This document shows, one piece after another, positions 44,966 to 53,478 of a DNA stretch of 64,000 nt. This DNA comes from Hydrogenophaga sp. GTDB taxonomy: Bacteria > Pseudomonadota > Gammaproteobacteria > Burkholderiales > Burkholderiaceae_C. The stretch's first letter is position 1, and the number at the start of each line of letters is the position of its first letter. The stretch lies in assembly GCF_018780385.1 (NCBI RefSeq), contig NZ_JADMJO010000048.1, positions 124,001 through 188,000 of the forward strand, in the 5' to 3' direction. The notes beneath the pieces were generated by a model. That model was not told where the DNA came from. It did not search any database and saw only the letters and a program-made list of their open reading frames with translations. Both the position numbers and the translations under genes were made by a program.

Positions 44966-45643
44966 TCAGGATGGTGCTTTCCTCCCTTTGCCGGCAGAGG
45001 CAGAGCCGGTGCGCTTCAGCGCGGTCTTGCCTTGGCTTGGGGTCATCGGCTGCTGAGCACCGCGCACCAGGGCCGACATCGTTTTCTCGTGGAGTTGCCG
45101 CAGTTCGGTGTCGTCCACCACGATGCCGGAGAGCCGCAGCATCACGAGGCCGTGCGCGGACGCCCACAGCATCTGTCCCAAGGTCTCTTTGTTGCCATGC
45201 AGGACACCGGTGTCGATCAGTGGCTTCACATACGCCACCATGCTGCGGCGTGCCCGCGCCAAGGCCTCGGTCAAGCCCGGGTTGCCAGTCACGTCGGCCT
45301 GACTGACATCGAACATCATTCGATAGGCGTCGGGGTTGTCCAAGGCGAAGTCGAGGTAGGCCTGACCGACGTTGCGCGCGCTCTTGCGCGGGTCTGTGCT
45401 CGATCGCGTCGATTTTTCGATCACTTCGCAGAAGCGATTGAACGCAGCGGCCCGAACGGCGGCCAGGATTTCTTCCCGGCTTTTGAAATAGCGGTAGGCG
45501 GTGGTGGAGCTGCAGCCGAGCTCTGCGGCAATCTGCCGCATGGTCACGCCATCGACGCCATGTCGGGCGAACAACACCTCGGCAACACGGCAGATGTCGG
45601 CACGAAACTCCGCCACTTCGTCTTCGGTCAGAACAGGTCTCAT
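44966..45643 (-). CDS. TetR-family regulator of the second catabolic group
   Basis: A 225-residue repressor. The helix-turn-helix is VTMRQIAAELGCSSTTAYRYF (about residues 34-54, quoted in part), with a ligand domain of normal size. A pair of 13-base near-palindromes lies five bases upstream of its start. It is transcribed in the same direction as the serine hydrolase, SDR and synthetase genes and probably represses itself and them. The C-terminal end is basic and Ser-rich. Confidence 0.92.
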   Translation of the reverse strand: MRPVLTEDEVAEFRADICRVAEVLFARHGVDGVTMRQIAAELGCSSTTAYRYFKSREEILAAVRAAAFNRFCEVIEKSTRSSTDPRKSARNVGQAYLDFALDNPDAYRMMFDVSQADVTGNPGLTEALARARRSMVAYVKPLIDTGVLHGNKETLGQMLWASAHGLVMLRLSGIVVDDTELRQLHEKTMSALVRGAQQPMTPSQGKTALKRTGSASAGKGRKAPS

Positions 45644-45647
45644 AAAT

Positions 45648-45674
45648 TAACACCGTTAAATTAACAGTGTTAAA
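45648..45674. promoter_or_regulatory. Twin TetR operator candidate
   Basis: TTAACACCGTTAA (45648-45660) and TTAACAGTGTTAA (45662-45674) are near-palindromes repeated side by side, 14 bases apart. They start five bases before the TetR start codon and stand out as AT-rich in GC-rich DNA. Confidence 0.8.
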
Positions 45675-45696
45675 TGTACTGCGACCTGGCCTGGTG

Positions 45697-46962
45697 TCAA
45701 AGCTTTTTTTGAGACTCGATGGCTTTTCCTTCTTTACAAGTTCGTTTGGTCCTTGCAGGAGTGGGGTTCCCAGCCGGCGACAAGCTGCCTTCAACTGCCG
45801 CGTCGATACCGCGATGGAAGCGCAGCAGCTCGTGTTCGAGCCGGCCGGCGTGCAGACCGGCGTTGGCGCCGCTGGACAGGCCGCGCTGGATCGCCACCGC
45901 CGTGGCGATGTCTTCCTGCTGGAACACCGTCTGCTCGATCAGGCGGAAGGTCTTCTCCCAGTGCGGGGTCCAGTCCTCGCCGGTGCGATCGGGCGGGATC
46001 AGCATGGTGTGCACCCAGCGGACCTGGTCCACGGCCGGCGAGAACATGCCGATCAGGCTCACGTAGTCCGGGTGCCAGATCAGGAAGGTGTTGGGGAAGA
46101 CGAACTGGGTGGGCGTCGCCAGCCGGCACAGCTCCGCGCAGCTGCTCGGGGGCTCGAAGGCTTCGAAGGCCGCGCGCCGCGCGACCAGCGAATCCTGGTG
46201 CGGCCCGGCGTGCAGATTGACCGTGAAGGCATCGGCAAAGAACGGGTAGATCGTGTCGCGGTGCAGGACGCGGATGTGATAACCCTCCAGAAACGCGTCG
46301 ACCGTCAGCTTCCAGTTCGCCGGATACACATGGTCGACCTTGCGGAACACCTTCATGCCGGTCAGTCCCATCCAGTCCATGTGTGCGTCCAGTCCCTGCA
46401 GGAAGGCCGCCGCCGAGAACGCGGGGCCGGGCGTGCGCTTGACGAAGATCAGCCCGCCCGCCTCGTCGCAGGGCAGTTCGACCAGGTTCAGCGTGGCCGG
46501 GTCGAGGCCGTCGAAGCTCTCGGCGTGCAGGCGGTGGCGCAGGCGCCCGTCGAGTTCGTAGGCCCAGCCGTGGTAGGGGCAGACCAGCGATCGGCAGGTC
46601 TTGGCCTGCGCTGGCTGCGGTCCGCCAGCCGCGATCAACGCCATGCCACGGTGCCGGCAGACGTTGAAGAATGCGCGCGCGCGGCCATCGGCAGAACGGG
46701 TCAATACGATGGGCACGCCCAGCGCATCGAAGGGAAGGGCCGATCCGGCGGGCAGCTCCGCGCTGTGCGCGGCCACGACGGGCCACTGCGCGAACAGCGC
46801 TTCCTGCTCCCGCTGCCAGTGCACCGGGTCGTTGTAATGGCCCACAGGCACGGTGCCCGTGGCATCCCCCATCTCGCGCACGCCGGTCTGACGGGCCTGG
46901 TCGAGGCGTTGGACCAGATCGGCCAGGGTGGCCGGCATGGGGGACGGGCTCGTGGTGCTCAT
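45697..46962 (-). CDS. Rieske non-heme iron oxygenase, large subunit
   Basis: A 421-residue aromatic-ring-hydroxylase-type alpha subunit. The Rieske cluster ligands lie in NVCRHRG (about residue 101) and VCPYHGWAY (about 128), and the mononuclear iron site in WKLTVDAFLEGYHIRVLH around residue 216. Such enzymes hydroxylate aromatic or hydrophobic compounds, or demethylate amines, with electrons from a reductase; no reductase or ferredoxin gene is adjacent. AAGGAACC precedes the ATG at 46962. The frame stays open upstream but reads as non-coding. It diverges from a TetR gene at 47195. Confidence 0.93.
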   Translation of the reverse strand: MSTTSPSPMPATLADLVQRLDQARQTGVREMGDATGTVPVGHYNDPVHWQREQEALFAQWPVVAAHSAELPAGSALPFDALGVPIVLTRSADGRARAFFNVCRHRGMALIAAGGPQPAQAKTCRSLVCPYHGWAYELDGRLRHRLHAESFDGLDPATLNLVELPCDEAGGLIFVKRTPGPAFSAAAFLQGLDAHMDWMGLTGMKVFRKVDHVYPANWKLTVDAFLEGYHIRVLHRDTIYPFFADAFTVNLHAGPHQDSLVARRAAFEAFEPPSSCAELCRLATPTQFVFPNTFLIWHPDYVSLIGMFSPAVDQVRWVHTMLIPPDRTGEDWTPHWEKTFRLIEQTVFQQEDIATAVAIQRGLSSGANAGLHAGRLEHELLRFHRGIDAAVEGSLSPAGNPTPARTKRTCKEGKAIESQKKL

Positions 46963-47194
46963 GATGGGTTCCTTCTTGCAACGTCGGGAGGGTCGGCGGC
47001 ATCCGCAGCCCGTGATCGAGCTTAGGGGAGACGCGTGGCCGGGGTGTTCGGGTGTCAATCGACCGCCGCTGCGTGAGCGCCCGCAGCACGCGGCCCAATT
47101 CGATGCGCGGGTGTTCAGCTTTGCGCGGCGCTGGCACACAAAAATCCCTGAGGGACGGCGTAGAGTGTTTGCTTTCCCGCCACTGGCCCAGACC

Positions 47195-47863
47195 ATGAAC
47201 CTGATGACCGTCAAGCCGCGCCGCAAACCGTCCCAGTCGCGGGCCTGGATGACCTCGGTCGCCATTCAGGACGCCTTCCTGATGCTCGTGGTCGAGCGCG
47301 GCTACGAGAGGGTGTCGATGCGCAACATCGCCACCCTCGCCGGGGTGGGCCTGGGCACGCTCTACCTGTACTTTCCAGGCAAGGACTCGATCGCCGCCGT
47401 CACCGTGCGCAGCCGGCTACGCAAGCTGGCGGCCGACACACAGGCCGCCAGCGCAGCGGGTGGTCCGCGCACGGTGGCCGAGACGGTTCATGTGCTGGCG
47501 CGGGTGCACGTGCACACGCTGCTCGGTGAGGCCGCGCAATGGCGCGCCCTGCTGGTGCTGGAGCGCCGCATCACCCCGCCCGAGGTCTATCGCGATCTGT
47601 ACAAGGCATTTGTTCAGGTGTTCCGTGATGCCTGCGCGGTGGCGATCGACTGGCCCGGGGAACTGGACCTGGAGCGCTCCGCGCTCAACGCGTTCGCCGT
47701 CATCGACGCGCTGGTGAAAAACGCGCTGCTGGTGCAGGACTTTTGCCCCGACGCCGACGCGCTGTTGCAGGAAGTGGAGAGCGCTGTGAACGGCTACTTC
47801 CAGAGGGCGTTGGAGCGGTGCCGGGTTGTGCCCGCCAGTGCGCGATGCCCAGGTTTGCAGTGA
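47195..47863 (+). CDS. TetR-family transcriptional regulator
   Basis: A 222-residue repressor. The helix-turn-helix is SMRNIATLAGVGLGTLYLYF (about residues 38-57), preceded by a basic tail (KPRRKPSQSR). An alternative ATG lies at 47204. It diverges from the Rieske oxygenase gene across 232 bases and is the likely regulator of that gene; no clear palindrome was found in the gap. It converges with the acetolactate synthase gene, 21 bases apart. Confidence 0.9.
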   Translation: MNLMTVKPRRKPSQSRAWMTSVAIQDAFLMLVVERGYERVSMRNIATLAGVGLGTLYLYFPGKDSIAAVTVRSRLRKLAADTQAASAAGGPRTVAETVHVLARVHVHTLLGEAAQWRALLVLERRITPPEVYRDLYKAFVQVFRDACAVAIDWPGELDLERSALNAFAVIDALVKNALLVQDFCPDADALLQEVESAVNGYFQRALERCRVVPASARCPGLQ

Positions 47864-47884
47864 ATGCAGGCGATTCGAACGGGA

Positions 47885-49699
47885 TCAGGGCCGGTACCAG
47901 ACACCCTCCTTCAACAGGATTTCGTGGTGGCCGCAGCCCGCGGGCATCATCGGGAAACAGTTTTCGTCGGACGCCACGACCACATCCAGGAAGTAGGGCT
48001 CTGTGGAGGCCAGGCAGGCCGCGAGCGCGGCTTCGAGGTCCTCGGGCCGTTCGACCCGCGCGCTCTGCCAGCCGAACGAGCGAGCCAGGGCCACGAAGTC
48101 CGGCAAGGACGCCGTGTAGCTGTGGCTGTAGCGGCCGCCGTGGATGAGCTGCTGCCACTGGCGCACCATGCCCATGGAGCCGTTGTTGCAGAGCACGACC
48201 TTGACGGGTGTGCCGTGCTGGCGGGCGGTGGACAGCTCCTGGATGTTCATCAGAATGCTGGCGTCGCCGCTGACGCAGACCACCAGCTTGTCCGGGTGGG
48301 CCACCTGGGCGCCGATGGCGGCCGGCAGGCCGTAGCCCATGGTGCCCGCCCCGCCCGAGGTGAGCCAGCGCATCGGGGCGTCCACCTGCAGGTACTGCGC
48401 GGACCACATCTGGTGCTGCCCGACGTCGGTGCTGACGATGGCGTCCGTGCCTTGCAGTTGCCGGTTCAGGCTGCTGAGCAGGCGCTGCGGCAGGATCGCG
48501 TCGGACCGGTCCTCGAAGGCCAGGCAGTCGCGGTCGCGCCAGGTCTGGATTTGCGCCCACCATGGATCGAGGCGGGATGGCGCTAGCCGGCTTTTCCTCA
48601 GGCTGCCGAGCAGGTGCTCCAGCGCCGTTTCGCAATCGGCCGTGATGGGCACGTCGACCTTGACCACCTTGTTGATCGAGTTGGGGTCGATGTCGATGTG
48701 AATCTTCTTCGCGTTCGGGCAGAACGTATCGAGTGTGCCAGTGATGCGGTCGTCGAATCGGGCGCCGACGTTGATCACCAGGTCGGCGTGGTGCATCGCG
48801 AGGTTGGCCTCCAGCGTGCCGTGCATGCCCAGCATGCCGAGAAACTGCGGGTCTCTTCCCGGGAACGCGCCCAGGCCCAACAGTGTCAGGGTGCAGGGCG
48901 CGCCGGTTTCGCGCACCAGCTCGGCGAACAGCCGGCACGCCACCGGACCCGAGTTGATCAGGCCACCGCCGCCGTAGAAGACCGGCCGCTTGGCGTTGGC
49001 GATCAGCTCGGCGGCGAGCGTCAGCTGGTTCTGCGGCAGCGGTGTCTCAGTGCGGCCGGGGACGCGCGAGGCGGGTGTACGGGTCGCCACGGAAGACGCG
49101 TCCTGCAGCTGGATGTCCTTGGGAAAGTCCACCAGCACGGGCCCGGGGCGGCCAGTGGTGACCCGGCGCCAGGCCTGGCGCAGCGTGTCGACGATGGCGT
49201 CCACCTGGCGGATCTGCACGTTCCATTTGGTGACGCTGCGGGAGATGCCCAGCGCGTCGCACTCCTGGAAGGCGTTGGTGCCGATCACCGTGGTGGCCAC
49301 CTGGCCGCTGATGCACAACACGGGAATGGAATCGCTCAGCGCGTCCAGCAGCCCGGTGGTGGTGTTGCTCATGCCCGGTCCGGAGGTCACGAACACCACG
49401 CCGGGTTTGCCGGTGGTGCGCGCATAGCCCTGTGCCGCGTGCACGGCGGCTTGCTCGTGGCGCACCAGCACATGGCGCAGGCGGGGCTCGCCGTGCAGGG
49501 CGTCGTAGAGCGGCAGCACCGCGCCGCCCGGGTACCCGAACACCGTGTCCACGCCGAGATCGAGCAGCGTGCGGATCAGCAGCGCGGCGCCGGTGATCGT
49601 GGTGGGCGCCGCGGACTCGTCGACGAGCAGGTGGAGCGGGTGAAGGGGGGTGTCTAGGGCGGTCATGGTGCGGGATCGATCGAAAGGGGATGGCGACAT
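47885..49699 (-). CDS. Acetolactate-synthase-type thiamine diphosphate enzyme, large subunit
   Basis: A 604-residue ThDP enzyme with three domains. The N-terminal domain has FGYPGGAVLPLYD and the catalytic Glu in RHEQAAVHAAQGYAR; the central FAD/nucleotide domain includes GLGAFPGRDPQFLGMLGMHG; the C-terminal domain holds the ThDP motif GDASILMNIQELSTARQ. It condenses pyruvate, or pyruvate with 2-oxobutyrate. No small regulatory subunit (ilvN) is adjacent, so it is either a paralogue or works with a distant subunit. GGAAG precedes the ATG at 49699. An Lrp regulator diverges from it. Confidence 0.88.
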   Translation of the reverse strand: MSPSPFDRSRTMTALDTPLHPLHLLVDESAAPTTITGAALLIRTLLDLGVDTVFGYPGGAVLPLYDALHGEPRLRHVLVRHEQAAVHAAQGYARTTGKPGVVFVTSGPGMSNTTTGLLDALSDSIPVLCISGQVATTVIGTNAFQECDALGISRSVTKWNVQIRQVDAIVDTLRQAWRRVTTGRPGPVLVDFPKDIQLQDASSVATRTPASRVPGRTETPLPQNQLTLAAELIANAKRPVFYGGGGLINSGPVACRLFAELVRETGAPCTLTLLGLGAFPGRDPQFLGMLGMHGTLEANLAMHHADLVINVGARFDDRITGTLDTFCPNAKKIHIDIDPNSINKVVKVDVPITADCETALEHLLGSLRKSRLAPSRLDPWWAQIQTWRDRDCLAFEDRSDAILPQRLLSSLNRQLQGTDAIVSTDVGQHQMWSAQYLQVDAPMRWLTSGGAGTMGYGLPAAIGAQVAHPDKLVVCVSGDASILMNIQELSTARQHGTPVKVVLCNNGSMGMVRQWQQLIHGGRYSHSYTASLPDFVALARSFGWQSARVERPEDLEAALAACLASTEPYFLDVVVASDENCFPMMPAGCGHHEILLKEGVWYRP

Positions 49700-49730
49700 C
49701 TGATTCTTCCGGCTTTGGCCGCCAAAAGTG

Positions 49731-49765
49731 TTCTGTTATCCCTTGTTAGTGGCAGATAATCAGAA
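49731..49765. promoter_or_regulatory. Imperfect inverted repeat in the synthase/Lrp divergent region
   Basis: TTCTGTTATC (49731-49740) faces GATAATCAGAA (49755-49765); the arms match apart from one inserted base. It lies between the two divergent starts and could be an Lrp-type site. The evidence is weak. Confidence 0.3.
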
Positions 49766-49793
49766 AATCCTTCCGCCATATTGGAGATTTGCA

Positions 49794-50249
49794 GTGGATA
49801 AGCTCGATCTGAAGATTCTTTCCGTGCTCCAGCAAGACGGAAGGGCCAGCCTGCAAAGCATCAGCGACAAGGTCGGACTCAGCAGCACACCCTGCTGGAC
49901 GCGCATCAAACGGATGGAAGAGGCCGGCGTGATCGAGGGCTACACCGTGCGGCTCAACCCGCAGGCGCTGGGGTTCAACGACACCGTGCTGGTGCAGGTG
50001 ACGCTGGACAGCCACTCCGACAACACGCTGGAGAAGTTCGGCGAGATCCTGGCGTTGATCCCGGAGGTGCTGGAGTGCTACCTGGTCTCGGGTGACTACG
50101 ACTACCTGCTGCGCGTTGTTGTCAAGGACACCAAGGACTACGAGCGCTTGTTGAGGGAGAAGCTCTACAAGATCAAGGGCATCCGCCAGAGCAGATCCAG
50201 CTTCGTGCTGCGCACGCTGAAGAAGGCGGATCTGCCATTGGGCGTTTGA
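49794..50249 (+). CDS. Lrp/AsnC-family transcriptional regulator
   Basis: A 151-residue regulator of normal length. It starts at GTG 49794 (VDKLDLKILSVLQQDGRASL), with GGAG seven bases upstream. The AsnC helix-turn-helix follows (LQSISDKVGLSSTPCWTRIKRM, quoted in part) and then the RAM ligand domain (LECYLVSGDYDYLLRVVVKD). Members respond to amino acids. It diverges from the acetolactate-synthase-type gene and probably controls it. Confidence 0.93.
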   Translation: MDKLDLKILSVLQQDGRASLQSISDKVGLSSTPCWTRIKRMEEAGVIEGYTVRLNPQALGFNDTVLVQVTLDSHSDNTLEKFGEILALIPEVLECYLVSGDYDYLLRVVVKDTKDYERLLREKLYKIKGIRQSRSSFVLRTLKKADLPLGV

Positions 50250-50294
50250 CGCGTGCACCAGCGTGGCACGCTGCGACGCTGCTCATGGGGAAAG

Positions 50295-51200
50295 TCAGAT
50301 GTGCGCCGACGCCAGGTGGTCCACCAGCAATCGCGCCGCTGCTGAAAGCGTGCTGTCGTCGCGGTAGCACAGCGAGAAGTCCCGCTCGGCCCAGGCATCG
50401 GTGAGCGCGACGAAGTGCAGTTGGCCGGCACCCGCCGCGCCGCGCAGCAACTCTTGTGGCACCACGCAGATCGCCAGGCCCGCATGGGCGACCCGAAGCG
50501 CGGCCTCGAAGTTGGACACCATGACGCGCGTGTGCAGCCGCTGACCATGCTGGGCCGCGGCACGCTCCAGCAGGGCCTGCACGGCGCTGGTGGCCGGCAG
50601 GCTGACGTGCTCCCAATCGAGCGTGTCCGCGAAAGCAATGCGCTTTCGGCGGGCGAGGGGGTGGTCGGCATGCACCACCACCCCGAGGTGGTCGCGCAGA
50701 TAAGGGCGGGATGTCAAACCCTGGAAATCGATCGCATCCCAACAAATGCCCACCGACGCCACGCCGTCGCGCACGCCCCGGATCACGTCGGGGCTGAATC
50801 GCTCCTCGATGTCCACCCGGATGTCGGCGTGCGCGGGTTGCTGCATGAATGCCACGACGTCGTCGGCCAGGGCTTCCGCCATCACGGAGGCGGTCGCCAG
50901 CAGCCGGACTTGCCCTCTGACGCCGGAGGCGTAGGCGGCCATGGCCTGCTCCACCCGCCGGGCGCTGGCCAGCATGGCGCGCGCATATTCCAGCAGTGTC
51001 TCGCCGGCGGGCGTTGGCGCCACGCCATGGCGCTTTCGCACCAGCAGCGGGGTGCCCATCTGCAGCTCCAGTTGAGCCATGCGCTTGCTGACCGCCGAGC
51101 CGACCAGATGTTCGCGTTCTGCTGCGTGGGCAATGTTGCGGGCGTCGCAGACGGCCACAAACAGGCGCAGGGTGGTCAGGTCGAGGTCTTTGGTGGCCAT
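50295..51200 (-). CDS. LysR-family regulator, likely of the HMG-CoA lyase cassette
   Basis: A 301-residue LysR protein with an N-terminal helix-turn-helix (IAHAAEREHLVGSAVSKRMA, about residues 23-42) and a substrate-binding domain to the end. The ATG at 51200 begins MATKDLDLTTLRLFVAVCD, the family start; the frame remains open upstream into the opposite gene and that part is a shadow. It diverges from the lyase gene, with 108 bases between that include a long inverted repeat. Confidence 0.92.
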   Translation of the reverse strand: MATKDLDLTTLRLFVAVCDARNIAHAAEREHLVGSAVSKRMAQLELQMGTPLLVRKRHGVAPTPAGETLLEYARAMLASARRVEQAMAAYASGVRGQVRLLATASVMAEALADDVVAFMQQPAHADIRVDIEERFSPDVIRGVRDGVASVGICWDAIDFQGLTSRPYLRDHLGVVVHADHPLARRKRIAFADTLDWEHVSLPATSAVQALLERAAAQHGQRLHTRVMVSNFEAALRVAHAGLAICVVPQELLRGAAGAGQLHFVALTDAWAERDFSLCYRDDSTLSAAARLLVDHLASAHI

Positions 51201-51258
51201 GTGATTCAGATGTTCCTGTTCGGAATGCCTGTGCGGAATTATTACCGCTTCTGACCAG

Positions 51259-51293
51259 CATTGGGAAAACCTAGACTGCGGCCATTCCCAATG
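51259..51293. promoter_or_regulatory. Long inverted repeat in the LysR/lyase intergenic region
   Basis: CATTGGGAA (51259-51267) and TTCCCAATG (51285-51293) are perfect 9-base arms 17 bases apart, ending 15 bases before the lyase start. A second small dyad, GCGG-N8-CCGC, lies 20-35 bases upstream. Either may be the LysR binding site. Confidence 0.5.
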
Positions 51294-51308
51294 ATCAGGA
51301 GACGTTTC

Positions 51309-52253
51309 ATGTCCGCCACCCAAGACATCGTGGTTCGCGAAGTGGGCCTGCGCGACGGCTTGCAAAGCATCGCCCGCACACTCCCCACCGACCAGAAACT
51401 GGCGTGGCTGCGCGGCGCCTACGACGCCGGTCTGCGCGAAATCGAGGTGGGCTCCTTCGTGCCTGCGCGTCTGTTGCCGCAGCTGGCCGACACCGCGCAG
51501 CTGGTCGCCTTCGCCCGAACGCTGCCAGGTCTGCTGACCTCGGTCCTGGTGCCCAACCTCAAGGGGGCGCAGGCCGCCCTGGAAAGCGGCGCCGACCTGA
51601 TGCTGCTGCCCATTTCGGCCAGCCACGCCCACAGCCTGGCCAATTTGCGCAAGACCCCCGATGAGGTGGTGGCCGAGGTCGCCCGCATTCGCGCCGAGCG
51701 CGATGCCTCGGGTTCGCGCTGCGTGCTGGAAGTGGGCATGAGCACGGCTTTCGGTTGCACCCTTCAAGGTCATGTCGACCCACAAGAAGTGCTGCGTCTC
51801 ATTGCTGCCCTGCTCGATGCGGGGGCTGACCAGGTGGGCCTGGCCGACACGGTGGGGTACGCCGATCCGCGGCAGGTGCGCGACCTGTTCGAGCGCACCT
51901 TCAAGATCGCCGGTGACCGCCTGACCTGCGGGCATTTCCACGACACCCGCGGCCTGGGCATGGCCAACGTGATGGCGGCGCTGGACACCGGCATCACCCG
52001 CTTCGATGCCTGCCTGGCCGGCATCGGTGGCTGCCCGCATGCACCCGGTGCCAGCGGCAACGTGGCGACAGAGGACGTCGTCTACCTCATGCACAGCATG
52101 GGACTTGCGACCGGTGTGGATCTGGACGCGCTGCTGGTCCTGCGCCAGCGGGTGGCGGGCTGGTTGGAGGGCGAAACCCTGCACGGCAGCATCTGGCGCG
52201 CCGGGCTGCCCAAGACCATGCTGGCACCGCACACGGAAGGCGTCAGCGCATGA
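51309..52253 (+). CDS. Hydroxymethylglutaryl-CoA lyase-family enzyme
   Basis: A 314-residue TIM-barrel lyase of the HMGL-like family. VREVGLRDGLQSI near residue 10 supplies the catalytic Arg and metal-binding Asp; CGHFHDTRGLGMAN supplies the metal-binding His pair; GIGGCPHAPGASGNVATED holds the active-site Cys loop. It cleaves 3-hydroxy-3-methylglutaryl-CoA or a close 3-hydroxyacyl-CoA. A CaiB-type CoA-transferase gene overlaps it by four bases, so the transferase probably activates the free acid that this enzyme cleaves. Confidence 0.92.
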   Translation: MSATQDIVVREVGLRDGLQSIARTLPTDQKLAWLRGAYDAGLREIEVGSFVPARLLPQLADTAQLVAFARTLPGLLTSVLVPNLKGAQAALESGADLMLLPISASHAHSLANLRKTPDEVVAEVARIRAERDASGSRCVLEVGMSTAFGCTLQGHVDPQEVLRLIAALLDAGADQVGLADTVGYADPRQVRDLFERTFKIAGDRLTCGHFHDTRGLGMANVMAALDTGITRFDACLAGIGGCPHAPGASGNVATEDVVYLMHSMGLATGVDLDALLVLRQRVAGWLEGETLHGSIWRAGLPKTMLAPHTEGVSA

Positions 52254-53449
52254 ACCCGGCAGGCGTTCCGCAGCCCTTGAAGGGCTTGCGTGTGGTCGAG
52301 TTCACCCACATGGTGATGGGGCCGACCTGCGGCATGGTGCTGGCCGACCTGGGCGCAGAGGTCATCAAGGTGGAGCCTCTCGATGGCGATCGCACCCGCT
52401 TTTTGCTGGGCGCGGGCGCGGGGTTCTTTCCCATGTTCAACCGCAACAAGAAGAGCATTGCGATTGACTTGCACCAGCCCGAAGGGGCCGAGGTGGCGCG
52501 GCGCCTGGCGGGCAGTGCCGACGTGGTGGCGGAGAACTTCAAGCCCGGCACCATGGCCAAGTACGGTCTGGACTACGCCACGCTGTCGCAGGTCAATCCG
52601 CGCGTCATCTATGTGGCGCACAAAGGCTTTCTGCCCGGCCCCTACGACCACCGCACGGCCCTGGACGAGGTCGTGCAGATGATGGGAGGCCTGGCCTACA
52701 TGACAGGGCGCCCGGGCGATCCGCTGCGCGCGGGCACCAGCGTCAACGACATCATGGGCGGCCTCTTTGGTGCCATCGGTGCGCTGGGGGCATTGATTCA
52801 GCGTGGCATCACCGGCAAAGGCATGGAGGTGCAGAGCGCGCTCTATGAAAACAATGTCTTTCTCGTCGGTCAGCACATGCTGCAGTACGCGGTCACGGGT
52901 CAAGCGGCCGCGCCCATGCCGGCGCGCATCTCGGCCTGGGCGGTCTACGACGTGTTCGACGTCCTGCATGGTGAGCAGATCTTCCTGGCCGCCGTCAGCG
53001 ATGCCCAATGGCGCGTGTTCTGCGACGTGCTGGGCTTCGACGATCTCAAGGCCGACCCGGACCTGGCCACCAACAACCAACGGGTGGAGCGGCGATCGAC
53101 CTTGTTGGCCACCTTGCGCGAGCGCCTGGCCGGGCGCGACGCGGCGGAACTGTCGATGCTGATGGAGCGCGCCGGTTTGCCCTTTGCGCCCATTCGCAAG
53201 CCGGAAGATCTGCTGCAAGACGAACACCTGCTGGCGACCGGGGGCCTCGCCGACGTGCGGCTGCCCGATGGGCCGAGGGCGGGTCAGACCGTCAAGACAA
53301 CCCTGTTCCCCATCACGATGGAAGGGGAGCGCCTGGGTGTGCGGATGGACCCGCCGCGCCTGGGGCAGCACAGCGAGGACTTGCTGGCGACCCTGGGCTA
53401 TTCGAGAGACGACATCGACGGCCTGCGGGCACGCGCTGTCGTGGCATGA
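52250..53449 (+). CDS. CaiB/BaiF-family (class III) CoA-transferase
   Basis: A 399-residue family III CoA-transferase. The N-terminal RVVEFTHMVMGPTCGMVLADLGAEVIKVEP (quoted in part, residues 12-40) and the FNRNKKSIAIDL segment are typical. The catalytic acid, usually Asp, appears as Glu in QSALYENNVF (about residue 200). It moves CoA from one acyl-CoA to a free acid. Its start overlaps the lyase stop (ATGA at 52250) and the receptor gene follows after 29 bases. Confidence 0.92.
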   Translation: MNPAGVPQPLKGLRVVEFTHMVMGPTCGMVLADLGAEVIKVEPLDGDRTRFLLGAGAGFFPMFNRNKKSIAIDLHQPEGAEVARRLAGSADVVAENFKPGTMAKYGLDYATLSQVNPRVIYVAHKGFLPGPYDHRTALDEVVQMMGGLAYMTGRPGDPLRAGTSVNDIMGGLFGAIGALGALIQRGITGKGMEVQSALYENNVFLVGQHMLQYAVTGQAAAPMPARISAWAVYDVFDVLHGEQIFLAAVSDAQWRVFCDVLGFDDLKADPDLATNNQRVERRSTLLATLRERLAGRDAAELSMLMERAGLPFAPIRKPEDLLQDEHLLATGGLADVRLPDGPRAGQTVKTTLFPITMEGERLGVRMDPPRLGQHSEDLLATLGYSRDDIDGLRARAVVA

Positions 53450-53478
53450 CGATCACAACCAACGACAGGAGACAAGAC

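Noticed and set aside
50262..50285. A sigma-54-like TGGCACG element between the Lrp and LysR genes
   Set aside because: The -12 part is missing at the required distance, and it lies after both gene ends rather than before a start.
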